Shown here: piece by piece, positions 1 to 6,850 of the stretch
How positions within the stretch are numbered: position 1 is the stretch's first letter
How the letters are laid out: the number at the start of each line of letters is the position of its first letter
DNA from: Thermotogaceae bacterium
GTDB lineage: Bacteria; Thermotogota; Thermotogae; Thermotogales; Thermotogaceae
Length of the DNA stretch: 10,284 nucleotides
Assembly (NCBI GenBank): GCA_027038385.1
Contig: JALVXE010000113.1
Coordinates: 1 to 10,284, forward strand
Direction of reading: 5' to 3'
Position numbers and translations under genes: made by a program
The notes under the pieces: generated by a model
Told to the model about the DNA's origin: nothing
What the model saw: only the letters and a program-made list of their open reading frames with translations
Database searches by the model: none

Positions 1-1
1 G

Positions 2-361
2 ATATCCGCGATCAAGAATTTCGAGGTTGAGAAGATGGGAGATGCGACCGACGAAGAAGTGGTGCAGATCATACAGAAGGAAGTGAAAAAGAGAAGAGAA
101 GCGATCGAGGAATACGAAAAAGCTGGCAGGGATGATCTGGCAAGATCCGAGAGGGAAGAATTGGAGATTCTGATGGAATACCTTCCAAAACAGATGTCTG
201 AGGACGAAATAAGATCTGCTGCACTCGAAGTCATAAGGGAAGTCGGCGCGTCATCGCTGAAAGATCTCGGAAAGGTGATGAAAGTTCTTATGCCGCGGGT
301 TAAGGGGAGAGCTGACGGGAAAGTTGTGAACAGAATCGTCAGGGACATCCTGCAATCTTGA
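2..361 (+). CDS. YqeY/GatB-related protein, 5' end cut by window edge
   Basis: The reading frame is open from the first complete codon at position 2, before the first ATG at 35. The residues ahead of that ATG (ISAIKNFEVEK) match the usual YqeY pattern of LKSAIKN followed by TDEEV. The real start therefore lies upstream of the window and the ATG at 35 is internal. Visible family marks are the EYEKAGRDDLA and EYLPKQMSEDEI stretches and the C-terminal GKVMKVLMPRVKGRADG block. The visible 119 residues compare with about 150 in full-length family members. YqeY proteins share the tail domain of the GatB/GatE tRNA amidotransferase subunits. Their own role is not firmly established, though tRNA or amidase association is often suggested. 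The next gene starts 13 bases after the stop, so it is probably in the same transcription unit. Confidence 0.88.
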   Translation: MSAIKNFEVEKMGDATDEEVVQIIQKEVKKRREAIEEYEKAGRDDLARSEREELEILMEYLPKQMSEDEIRSAALEVIREVGASSLKDLGKVMKVLMPRVKGRADGKVVNRIVRDILQS

Positions 362-374
362 TGGAGGGGTTTCC

Positions 375-812
375 ATGAAGGGTGTGATACTGATAATAGG
401 TCAAAACGTGGTTGACTCCACTGAATTGATGAAGAAAGCTCAGGAAAATGGCCTGAAGATAGAATTCGTTGAGCGCTTGAAGAGAAAAGAGAGCGATATA
501 GCCGAAAGGCTCTACGAGCTCACGTGCCAAGACTACGACGTCGTATTTACCATAGGAGGAACCGGGATAAAAGATGACGATGTGGCCCCAGAAGCTACCC
601 TGAGAGTCGTAGACAAGAGAATACCTGGTCTTGAATACTTCATATTCTCAGAGACTGTGAAATCTGCCCTCACGGGAATGTTTGCGAGGATAGTGGCGGG
701 TTTGAGAAAGGAGACTTTTGTCATAAACCTTCCGGGGTGCGGATACGACGTCGTGTTCTCGAAGATAGTTGAAGCTATAAAACTCCTGAAAGAAGGAGTT
801 GAACCGAATTGA
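375..812 (+). CDS. Atypical MogA/MoaB-like molybdopterin-binding protein
   Basis: This 145-aa protein is a single MoCF_biosynth (MogA/MoaB) domain. The molybdopterin-binding core is clear: IGGTGI at residues 60-65, then DDVAPEAT at 68-75, and a VINLPG loop near the C-terminus. In the family the Asp before V in this motif is functionally important, and D69 occupies that place. The N-terminus is odd. Typical MogA proteins have a TxSDRxSxGxxxDxSG stretch there, present in the paralogue at 2710-3174, but here the sequence is IIGQNVVDSTELMKK. A strong ribosome-binding site, GGAGGGG at 363-369, precedes the ATG by 5 bases. The stop overlaps the TTG start of the MoeA-type gene by 4 bases. The operon supports a role in cofactor assembly. 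Whether it still adenylylates molybdopterin, or acts as a binding or regulatory paralogue, cannot be read from the sequence. Confidence 0.85.
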   Translation: MKGVILIIGQNVVDSTELMKKAQENGLKIEFVERLKRKESDIAERLYELTCQDYDVVFTIGGTGIKDDDVAPEATLRVVDKRIPGLEYFIFSETVKSALTGMFARIVAGLRKETFVINLPGCGYDVVFSKIVEAIKLLKEGVEPN

Positions 813-2713
813 GAAGGAAGATATACCTCAAGAGAAGAGATCTAGAAGTCGGGTTGAAAGATTACATGGAAGAGCTTGAAAGAGTGGGATTTTTTGAAAA
901 TGATTTGGAAAGGATTCCGACGGATGAATCTCTCGGGAGGATAACAGGTTTTCCGGTGTACGCAAAGAGAAACGTTCCGCACTACACGAGCGCAGCAATG
1001 GACGGGATAGCTTTGAAGAGTCGATCGTCCTTCGGCGCGTCTGAAAGCTCACCGAAGATACTAGAAATCGGAAAAGATTTCATATTCGTCAACACAGGAG
1101 ATCCCATAGCTAAGGAATATGATGCGGTCCTGATGATAGAAAAAGTCAGAATAGTTGATGAAAACAAGGTGATGATATTTGAACCCGTTTTCCCAACAAA
1201 TGATCTCAGACCCATCGGAGAAGACATCACAGTCGGCGAGATGATAGTTACGAGATATCACAAGGTGGAGCACTACGACATACCGCTCTTTCTCGCCGCA
1301 GGAGTGTTCGAATTAGATGTTCTGAAGAGATTAAAAGCCGTCGTCATACCAACTGGAGATGAGATAACGAGTCCAAGAGAAGTAGAAAGAAGTGGGAAGA
1401 TACCCGAGACGAACAGTTCCATGGTTAAAGCTTTTTTGATAGAAAACAATGTAGATCCGGTTGTGAATGACATCGTTCCAGACGTTCCAGAAGAGATAGA
1501 ATCGGTTATCAGAGACGCTTTGAAGGACTTTGACATCGTATTCACTATAGCCGGCTCCTCTGCAGGATCGAAGGATTTCACGTACAGAGTCCTGGAAAAG
1601 ATCGGAAAAGTAGTGGTTCATGGTATAAACATAAAACCTGGGAAACCCGTGATACTGGCCGTTGTAAACAAAAAGCCAGTCATAGGGCTCCCTGGATTTC
1701 CCGTGTCCCTAGATGTTGTCCTCCAAAAGGTTGTCAAACCTATAATACTGAGAAAATACAAAACTTATGAAAAGTCGAAGAAGGTTATAAAAGCCGTGTC
1801 ATCGATCAGGATGAGCTCATCCATAAGCGAAGAGGAATACATAAGAGGAGTTCTGGCGAACGTCAAGAATAGAACTGTTTTCTCGCCCCTGAAGAGAGGG
1901 GCTGCAAATCTCATATCCCTAACCAGGCACGATTCCATCCTCACTGTGGAGAAGGGAAAGGTAGTGGTGGACGAGGGAGAAAAAGTAAGAGTAGAGTACT
2001 ATGGGGGAAAGCTTGAAAAGAAAATTCTGGTTGTCGGGAGCCACGACCTTCTCATGGACGTCCTCGCAGATCTTCTGAAGATGGAAGATCACGAAATCGT
2101 CCTTTCATCATCAAGCGTTGGAAGTATGGGAGGAATAATAGCGATAAGTAGAGGATACGCTCACATGGCTGGGACTCATCTTTTCGACCCAAAAAGCGGG
2201 GAGTACAACATACCGTACATAGAAAAGTTCATGAAAGATTATGTGCTTGTGAACATGTCCTACAGAATACAGGGATTGATGGTCAAAAGAGGAAACCCGA
2301 AGGGAATAAAAGGTCTTTCAGATCTCACAAGGGACGACATAACCTTCGTGAACAGGCAAAAGGCTTCTGGAACGAGAGTTCTACTCGATTATCTTTTGGA
2401 AAAGGAGGGCATAGACAAATCCAAGATAAACGGGTACAACGTCGAGGAGATATCGCACATGAACGTAGCTGTCAAAGTCAAGGAGGAATCCATCGATGTC
2501 GGAATGGGTATAGAGTCCGCGGCAAAGGTTATGAGACTCGATTTCATACCGATAGCTAAAGAGAGGTATGACCTTCTAATCGACAGGGAGTTTGCAAAAA
2601 CGAGTCTCTTCGAGATGATTTTGAAAGTGCTCAAATCTGAGAGGTTCAAGTCTGAAGCAGAGAGAATAGGGGGATACGACTTGACAGACAGCGGGAAGGT
2701 GATCCGAGGTTGA
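809..2713 (+). CDS. moeA: MoeA molybdopterin molybdenumtransferase fused to PBP-like domain
   Basis: This protein of 634 aa has two parts. Residues 1 to about 400 are MoeA, which inserts molybdate (or tungstate) into adenylylated molybdopterin in the cytoplasm. Visible motifs are SAAMDGIA (61-68), RPIGEDI (134-140), PTGDEI (181-186), AGSSAGSKD (248-256), KPGKP (276-280) and GLPGFPVS (293-300). D65, D139, K276 and K279 sit where E. coli MoeA has active-site Asp and Lys residues. Residues about 405-625 match the PBP_like domain found at the C-terminus of the MoeA/LysR-type-binding-domain fusions. Its marks are VVGSHD, SVGSMGG (436-442), AHMAGTH, VNRQKASGTR and a terminal GGYD. The start is TTG at 809, which overlaps the previous stop and follows AAGGAG at 793-798. 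The stop overlaps the next TTG. The PBP-like domain may sense or select the oxyanion, but its ligand is not known to me. Confidence 0.93.
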   Translation: MRRKIYLKRRDLEVGLKDYMEELERVGFFENDLERIPTDESLGRITGFPVYAKRNVPHYTSAAMDGIALKSRSSFGASESSPKILEIGKDFIFVNTGDPIAKEYDAVLMIEKVRIVDENKVMIFEPVFPTNDLRPIGEDITVGEMIVTRYHKVEHYDIPLFLAAGVFELDVLKRLKAVVIPTGDEITSPREVERSGKIPETNSSMVKAFLIENNVDPVVNDIVPDVPEEIESVIRDALKDFDIVFTIAGSSAGSKDFTYRVLEKIGKVVVHGINIKPGKPVILAVVNKKPVIGLPGFPVSLDVVLQKVVKPIILRKYKTYEKSKKVIKAVSSIRMSSSISEEEYIRGVLANVKNRTVFSPLKRGAANLISLTRHDSILTVEKGKVVVDEGEKVRVEYYGGKLEKKILVVGSHDLLMDVLADLLKMEDHEIVLSSSSVGSMGGIIAISRGYAHMAGTHLFDPKSGEYNIPYIEKFMKDYVLVNMSYRIQGLMVKRGNPKGIKGLSDLTRDDITFVNRQKASGTRVLLDYLLEKEGIDKSKINGYNVEEISHMNVAVKVKEESIDVGMGIESAAKVMRLDFIPIAKERYDLLIDREFAKTSLFEMILKVLKSERFKSEAERIGGYDLTDSGKVIRG

Positions 2714-3174
2714 AAGTCGCGGTGATAACGATAAGCGACAGGGCATCCCGCGGTGTCTATGAAGATGAAAGTGGAAAAGTCATCAAAGATATTGTGGAAC
2801 GAAATGGCTGGAAGGTGGTGAAATATTCGGTTATTCCTGACGATTACGATAAAATAAGAGAAGAGATAATGAAAATGTGTGATGAGTTCAAAGTGGATCT
2901 GGTTTTGACAACAGGCGGAACCGGCCTCACCAGTAGGGATGTCACACCGGAAGCCACTATATCTGTGATAGACAGAAGAGTTTATGGGATAGAAATAGCT
3001 ATGATGGTGTATTCTCTCAGACATACCCCGAAGGCTATGCTGTCAAGGGCAATTGCCGGAATCAGAGGAAAAGCTCTTGTTGTAAACCTTCCTGGAAATC
3101 CAAAAGCGATCGAGGAAATCCTTCCACACCTAACGGAGGCGATACCGCACGCCGTTGAGAAGATCAAGGAGTGA
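2710..3174 (+). CDS. mogA: MogA/MoaB molybdopterin adenylyltransferase
   Basis: This is a 154-aa protein of the MogA/MoaB family, which activates molybdopterin by adenylylation before MoeA inserts the metal. All the usual family blocks are present: TISDRASRGVYEDESG at residues 7-22, TTGGTGLTSRDVTPEAT at 68-84 with the conserved Asp at 77, AMLSRAIAGIRG at 109-120, and VVNLPGNPKA near the end. The length is normal. It starts with TTG at 2710, overlapping the MoeA stop by 4 bases, and AAGGTGATC just upstream fits the 16S anti-Shine-Dalgarno sequence. Being coupled to MoeA fits the known handover of adenylylated molybdopterin between the two activities. In bacteria the family name varies between MogA and MoaB for this group, so the symbol is a family choice. 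Of the two single-domain paralogues in this operon, this one looks catalytically complete. Confidence 0.92.
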   Translation: MKVAVITISDRASRGVYEDESGKVIKDIVERNGWKVVKYSVIPDDYDKIREEIMKMCDEFKVDLVLTTGGTGLTSRDVTPEATISVIDRRVYGIEIAMMVYSLRHTPKAMLSRAIAGIRGKALVVNLPGNPKAIEEILPHLTEAIPHAVEKIKE

Positions 3175-5462
3175 TGTGGCTGAGGGTTAAAACGATTCTC
3201 TTCATCGGTCTGGCGGTTGCGTTGTTTTCCCTGAAAATAGGATCCTATTTCCCGAATTCGCTGAACGATATACTAAACAACATCCTCCAAAAGCAAATAC
3301 CGGATGTGAGTATAGAAAGGATCACATCTGGGATTTTGTGGCGGTACGACGCCGTTATCTCACCATTCTCACACAAAAAATTCAGGAGAAAAGAAAGTTT
3401 GTTCTACATATACCCACTGGTCTACAAGTCCCCAAAAAGCGAGAAAATCGTCTTTCCGATGAGATACGTTCTAATGGTGTCCATCCTTGGATCAACCGTG
3501 AAAAGGCTACCATACGACGTAACCTACCTGAAATTCTCAAGCGATATGGAAAGGCTCCTCTCCAATCTGAGGAGGATGTACAAGGATGGAAAGATAATAC
3601 CCATAAACCTTGGAGATCTCGACAAGACAGTTAGATATGCGGTTGAAAACGACTATGGGGTGGTGATACCTCAGTACCTGAGCTGGATGATCCCGAAAGA
3701 TTACAAGAGACTTAGCTGCAAAGATTTCTTCAAGCTTTCCAGACCATGTGCACACGTTTGGGTGAGCCTCTATTCGAACAGTGACACAGCCGTTAACAAG
3801 ATCCTCTCCGCTATGATGACTTCGAAAAATGACTTGGAGACGTTCGGGTTGTATCAAAGCTCCAGGATTTCGGACAACGTCATATCGATATGTCGGGAGC
3901 GGTGTAGAAGATACGTAAAATCTCTGATGTTTTTAACGTTCTTTACTAGCAGAGATGTGGAGAGCATAGCAAGGGATTTTGAATACGCCGTGAACAGAGA
4001 GATCTGGAGGTCAAGATTCTTCGAAAAGCCTTATTTGCTGACATACTTGCTCCTTGGACTTTTCGTAATACTCTCTCTGGATTACAAGATGATCAGGTAT
4101 GTAAAGTATGTAAAAAGTGGCGGAATATGCAGATATCCGATGTACGTACTCGCGTCCATAATTGCGATGATTTCCTTCGTTGGGGTTATGCCGAGCATCA
4201 ACCCCACAACGTCGAAGATCCTATTTCTTTCGATAACTGCATCCATAGCTATACTTGATCTAATCACGAGAAATGAAAAATGGTGGATTCCTGCTATTCT
4301 GAGCTTAGGGGTTCTAACCACGGGAATTTTCAACGACGAAATCTTCACGGTCATAGATGTGCCATTCCTGATCGCTGTATTCGCCTACACGAACGAGAGG
4401 AACTCTTTCAGATGGGTTTTTACTTCGCTCGCAGCATTTTTCTACATAGCCGCGAAGAGGGCTGGGCACAGCGTGTACATAATACCATCCCTCATATTCA
4501 CAGTGATGCTTTTCGAATACTTCGTAAGAGAACTCTCAAGATCTAGAAGTGAAGGTTGGAGTTCATTTCAAATCGATAGACCGATATTAATATTCAAACT
4601 CATGCATCCGATCCTGTTCACGATAGTGTTCTACCTGATGTTCTCCGTGTTTTCCATATCTTTTACCAGGTATGAATCGAGCATTGAAAGCACCATGTAT
4701 CTCGAGAGGAAGATGTCAATAGTTTTATCGAACAGCTTTGAGAAGATCGCCTTCCCGTGTGCGAGGATATCCCTGAGGAATGACAGGGTGATCGTCGACG
4801 CAAACAATCCAAAAGTCAACGATGTGAGAGCGTTCGATATGGGGTTCATGGTGAATAAGGGTGTATCGACGTACTTTAGCTACGTTCCAGATGCGACCGT
4901 TCTCAAACGAACTGCGATCAACTCATTTGGACACATTTTGATAATGGTGATCATACTCCTGACAAACATCGCAATGTACGTATATCTTGAGAAATACACG
5001 ATACATTCCAGAAAGGACCTCGCCAAAGCTTTGATATCCAAAGACAGGGAGTACGATGAGATGATAAGAGCCCTTGAGAACTCCTTGAAGCTAAAGGAGA
5101 AATCCTGGAAAACCGTCTTGAAGATCTTAGAGTTGTTCGATCCAAACCTTGAGATAATTGAGATTCTCAAATCCGCGGCGGTGCATATAATGGAACTCGA
5201 ATTTGTCGAGAAAGTATGGGTGGCTAGGCTAACAGAAGACGGATGGATATCCACAGATGGTGAGCAAATGACCGTCCCAATACCCGACCTGAAAGTCAGC
5301 TCCGATAAAAGATTGGCCATATCACTGAAGCACGGGGAAGATGTCTACGCGTTGGTATCAAAACTCAGAGATGAGAGCTACTGCGATATTCATCTATTCA
5401 AAGCTCTGAAGACTTCTATGGAAAAGTTCGTAAAATTTGTCGAGGAGCTGAAAAAAAGATGA
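3174..5462 (+). CDS. Polytopic membrane protein with extracytoplasmic domain and GAF-like cytoplasmic tail
   Basis: I do not recognise a named family. The 762-aa product begins with one hydrophobic segment (about residues 8-24). A soluble stretch of about 260 residues follows, probably extracytoplasmic, with four cysteines at 183, 193, 241 and 245. A cluster of about eight membrane segments spans 287-498. A second soluble loop covers about 499-583, and a last membrane helix lies at about 585-606. The tail is cytoplasmic by the positive-inside rule. It starts with a charged, coiled-coil-prone helix (about 612-650) and ends in about 110 residues resembling a degenerate GAF domain (ILELFDPNLEIIEILKSAA onward). 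This layout suggests a sensor or a scaffold, but there is no kinase, cyclase or transporter motif. The N-terminal region vaguely recalls the DUF5693 membrane proteins of Firmicutes, which is a weak impression. GTG at 3171 is an alternative start; I chose ATG 3174, although its AAGGAG (3166-3171) is only 2 bases away. The stop overlaps the next ATG (ATGA). Confidence 0.8.
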   Translation: MWLRVKTILFIGLAVALFSLKIGSYFPNSLNDILNNILQKQIPDVSIERITSGILWRYDAVISPFSHKKFRRKESLFYIYPLVYKSPKSEKIVFPMRYVLMVSILGSTVKRLPYDVTYLKFSSDMERLLSNLRRMYKDGKIIPINLGDLDKTVRYAVENDYGVVIPQYLSWMIPKDYKRLSCKDFFKLSRPCAHVWVSLYSNSDTAVNKILSAMMTSKNDLETFGLYQSSRISDNVISICRERCRRYVKSLMFLTFFTSRDVESIARDFEYAVNREIWRSRFFEKPYLLTYLLLGLFVILSLDYKMIRYVKYVKSGGICRYPMYVLASIIAMISFVGVMPSINPTTSKILFLSITASIAILDLITRNEKWWIPAILSLGVLTTGIFNDEIFTVIDVPFLIAVFAYTNERNSFRWVFTSLAAFFYIAAKRAGHSVYIIPSLIFTVMLFEYFVRELSRSRSEGWSSFQIDRPILIFKLMHPILFTIVFYLMFSVFSISFTRYESSIESTMYLERKMSIVLSNSFEKIAFPCARISLRNDRVIVDANNPKVNDVRAFDMGFMVNKGVSTYFSYVPDATVLKRTAINSFGHILIMVIILLTNIAMYVYLEKYTIHSRKDLAKALISKDREYDEMIRALENSLKLKEKSWKTVLKILELFDPNLEIIEILKSAAVHIMELEFVEKVWVARLTEDGWISTDGEQMTVPIPDLKVSSDKRLAISLKHGEDVYALVSKLRDESYCDIHLFKALKTSMEKFVKFVEELKKR

Positions 5463-5947
5463 AATTTTACATAGGGTCACAGATAGGCCTTGAAGAATTC
5501 GACGATGTAGACATTTCAATATCATGGGCGGAGCCACCGATGTTTTTGTCGAACATAACCGTGGTAGGTAACAACAGGATAGCGGTGGTATACTCAAAGA
5601 GTGAAGAGGTAATAAGGGTAGAAGACTTCGCAGTTGTGGATTACCATGTTCCGTTTTTGGTAGCGGTTGGGAGCGAGGCGACTTGCCCAGAGGTTTTCCA
5701 CCACGGAAAGTCTCAGGGTGCGAAATTTGCCGTCATATTTGAGAGAACCTCTGGGATGGCAGGTCTTATGATGTTCAAGTACAGGACGTGGGCACATGCC
5801 CAAGAGAGTGGTTTGGTGATATTCGGATTAGCGGACGTACTGGAAAAGATACACTACGGTGTCTACGCTCCCCTGGAGATGACAGATAATGGCAGCGGGA
5901 TAATAACGGAGGGAAGCTCCACGACGATCCTGGAGGTAAGAATATGA
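5459..5947 (+). CDS. Compact nitrilase-superfamily-like protein, probable pseudoenzyme
   Basis: This 162-aa protein resembles a carbon-nitrogen hydrolase reduced to a minimum. After a short N-terminus, DISISWAEP (18-26) fits the strand carrying the catalytic Glu (E25). VVYSKSE (43-49) could hold the catalytic Lys (K48). GSEATCPEVF (71-80) aligns with the family's CxExxFPE block, with Gly71 in place of the nucleophilic Cys and C76 in the place of Phe. SQGAKFAVIFERTSG and YRTWAHAQESGLVIFGLADV then follow the order of the family's GAdvlv, RAxExG and vvvAN elements. True nitrilase-fold enzymes have about 250-300 residues, so large loops are missing. Both ends are coupled to neighbours by ATGA overlaps (5459-5462 and 5944-5947). 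The family call is by eye. A non-catalytic partner of the next, longer nitrilase-like protein is the likeliest role. Confidence 0.6.
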   Translation: MKFYIGSQIGLEEFDDVDISISWAEPPMFLSNITVVGNNRIAVVYSKSEEVIRVEDFAVVDYHVPFLVAVGSEATCPEVFHHGKSQGAKFAVIFERTSGMAGLMMFKYRTWAHAQESGLVIFGLADVLEKIHYGVYAPLEMTDNGSGIITEGSSTTILEVRI

Positions 5948-6846
5948 GAGGGTTTCTGTGGAACTATCTCGAAAAGCTCATAGCGAGGATGGAGAAAAAT
6001 CTCGATAGGATTAGGGTGTCGATTCCACAAGGAAAATCCAAGGGTTTTAGGGTGATGACTTACCAGCTTCCATTTGAACCTATATACACCGTTGAGAAGG
6101 CTTTGGAGTTCGTAGATCAGAGGATAAGAGAGATATCGAAATACAATCCACATGTGGTAGCGCTTCCGAGATACACCGGGAACCTTCTCATGGGAATCGT
6201 TCCACTTTCAGGAAAGAAGATCCTCACGGAAAAGGGGAGAAAGATAATAGAAAATTATGGTGTGATATTTCGATCAGGCTACATATCGATGCTGAGAAAG
6301 ATCGCCATTTCAACGGGAAGCGTCATCGTAGGCGGGACGATATTACTTCCAGGCGGAAAGGAAGAGTACTACGTGGTTTCCGGCAACGGTGATATCGTGG
6401 CATCAGGTGGATTGAAATCCATATACAAGATTTTCAGGGTGGAGGATGTCGTTTGCTCTTTCATGTTTCCAGAAGAGCTCAGGGATTACAAAGGAGTTAG
6501 AAGGTTCACGGAGGATGGGGGAAGAGTGGTCTTCACGAGCGAAGTTTTGGAGGAGCCTACAAGTGATTGGAAGATCAAGACAGGCATCTGGGCGAGATCC
6601 CAGAGCCTTGGAGTTTTTGGAGTCAATTCCTCGATATATGGAAACTTTCTTGGGCGCAACTTGAGCGGTATAACGTTCGTATCCTCACCTGCAGCACTTA
6701 CCAAAAGACTCGATGGTTTCGTGGTGAAGATGACAGATCCGAGGAACAAGGGAATAGCGATAGCGGATCTGGATTTTGAAACACTCGAGGAGTACATAAG
6801 ATCTCTCCCGAAAAATTACAGAAGGTGGACACTCGGTGTGAGGTGA
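5944..6846 (+). CDS. Nitrilase/carbon-nitrogen-hydrolase-like protein with degraded catalytic triad
   Basis: This protein of 300 aa has the outline of the nitrilase superfamily. FRVMTYQLPFE (35-45) is followed by a long helix (about 50-67) and the strand HVVALPRYTGN (70-80). AISTGSVIVGGTILLP (121-136), GNGDIVASGGLK (147-158), FMFPEELR (173-180), IWARSQSLGVFGVNSS (215-230) and a terminal IAIADLDFETLEEYIR (271-286) follow. The catalytic Glu position holds Arg76 (LPR where the family has FPE). K158 may be the Lys. Aligning on FPE puts Val170 at the nucleophile position, with C171 one residue out of register. It is therefore probably not a classical amidase. The first 25 residues form a basic amphipathic helix ahead of the fold and might contact membrane or a partner. 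The start overlaps the previous stop (ATGA), and surE begins 4 bases after this stop. It was not recognised as any named member. Confidence 0.65.
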   Translation: MRGFLWNYLEKLIARMEKNLDRIRVSIPQGKSKGFRVMTYQLPFEPIYTVEKALEFVDQRIREISKYNPHVVALPRYTGNLLMGIVPLSGKKILTEKGRKIIENYGVIFRSGYISMLRKIAISTGSVIVGGTILLPGGKEEYYVVSGNGDIVASGGLKSIYKIFRVEDVVCSFMFPEELRDYKGVRRFTEDGGRVVFTSEVLEEPTSDWKIKTGIWARSQSLGVFGVNSSIYGNFLGRNLSGITFVSSPAALTKRLDGFVVKMTDPRNKGIAIADLDFETLEEYIRSLPKNYRRWTLGVR

Positions 6847-6850
6847 GTAC

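Noticed and set aside
35..37. ATG at 35 as the true start of the YqeY-like gene
   Set aside because: The in-frame residues before it match the conserved YqeY sequence, and no ribosome-binding site is placed for it. The gene is cut by the window edge.
2389..3024. A 211-codon open frame on the minus strand antisense to the moeA end and mogA
   Set aside because: It lies entirely over two well-recognised genes on the other strand, its protein is low-complexity-like (rich in His, Tyr, Ser and Phe) with no family pattern, and there is no convincing ribosome-binding site.
4880..5320. A 146-codon open frame on the minus strand antisense to the membrane protein gene
   Set aside because: It is a mirror of the coding strand, with a Ser/Ile-rich product typical of antisense frames and no motif or operon partner.
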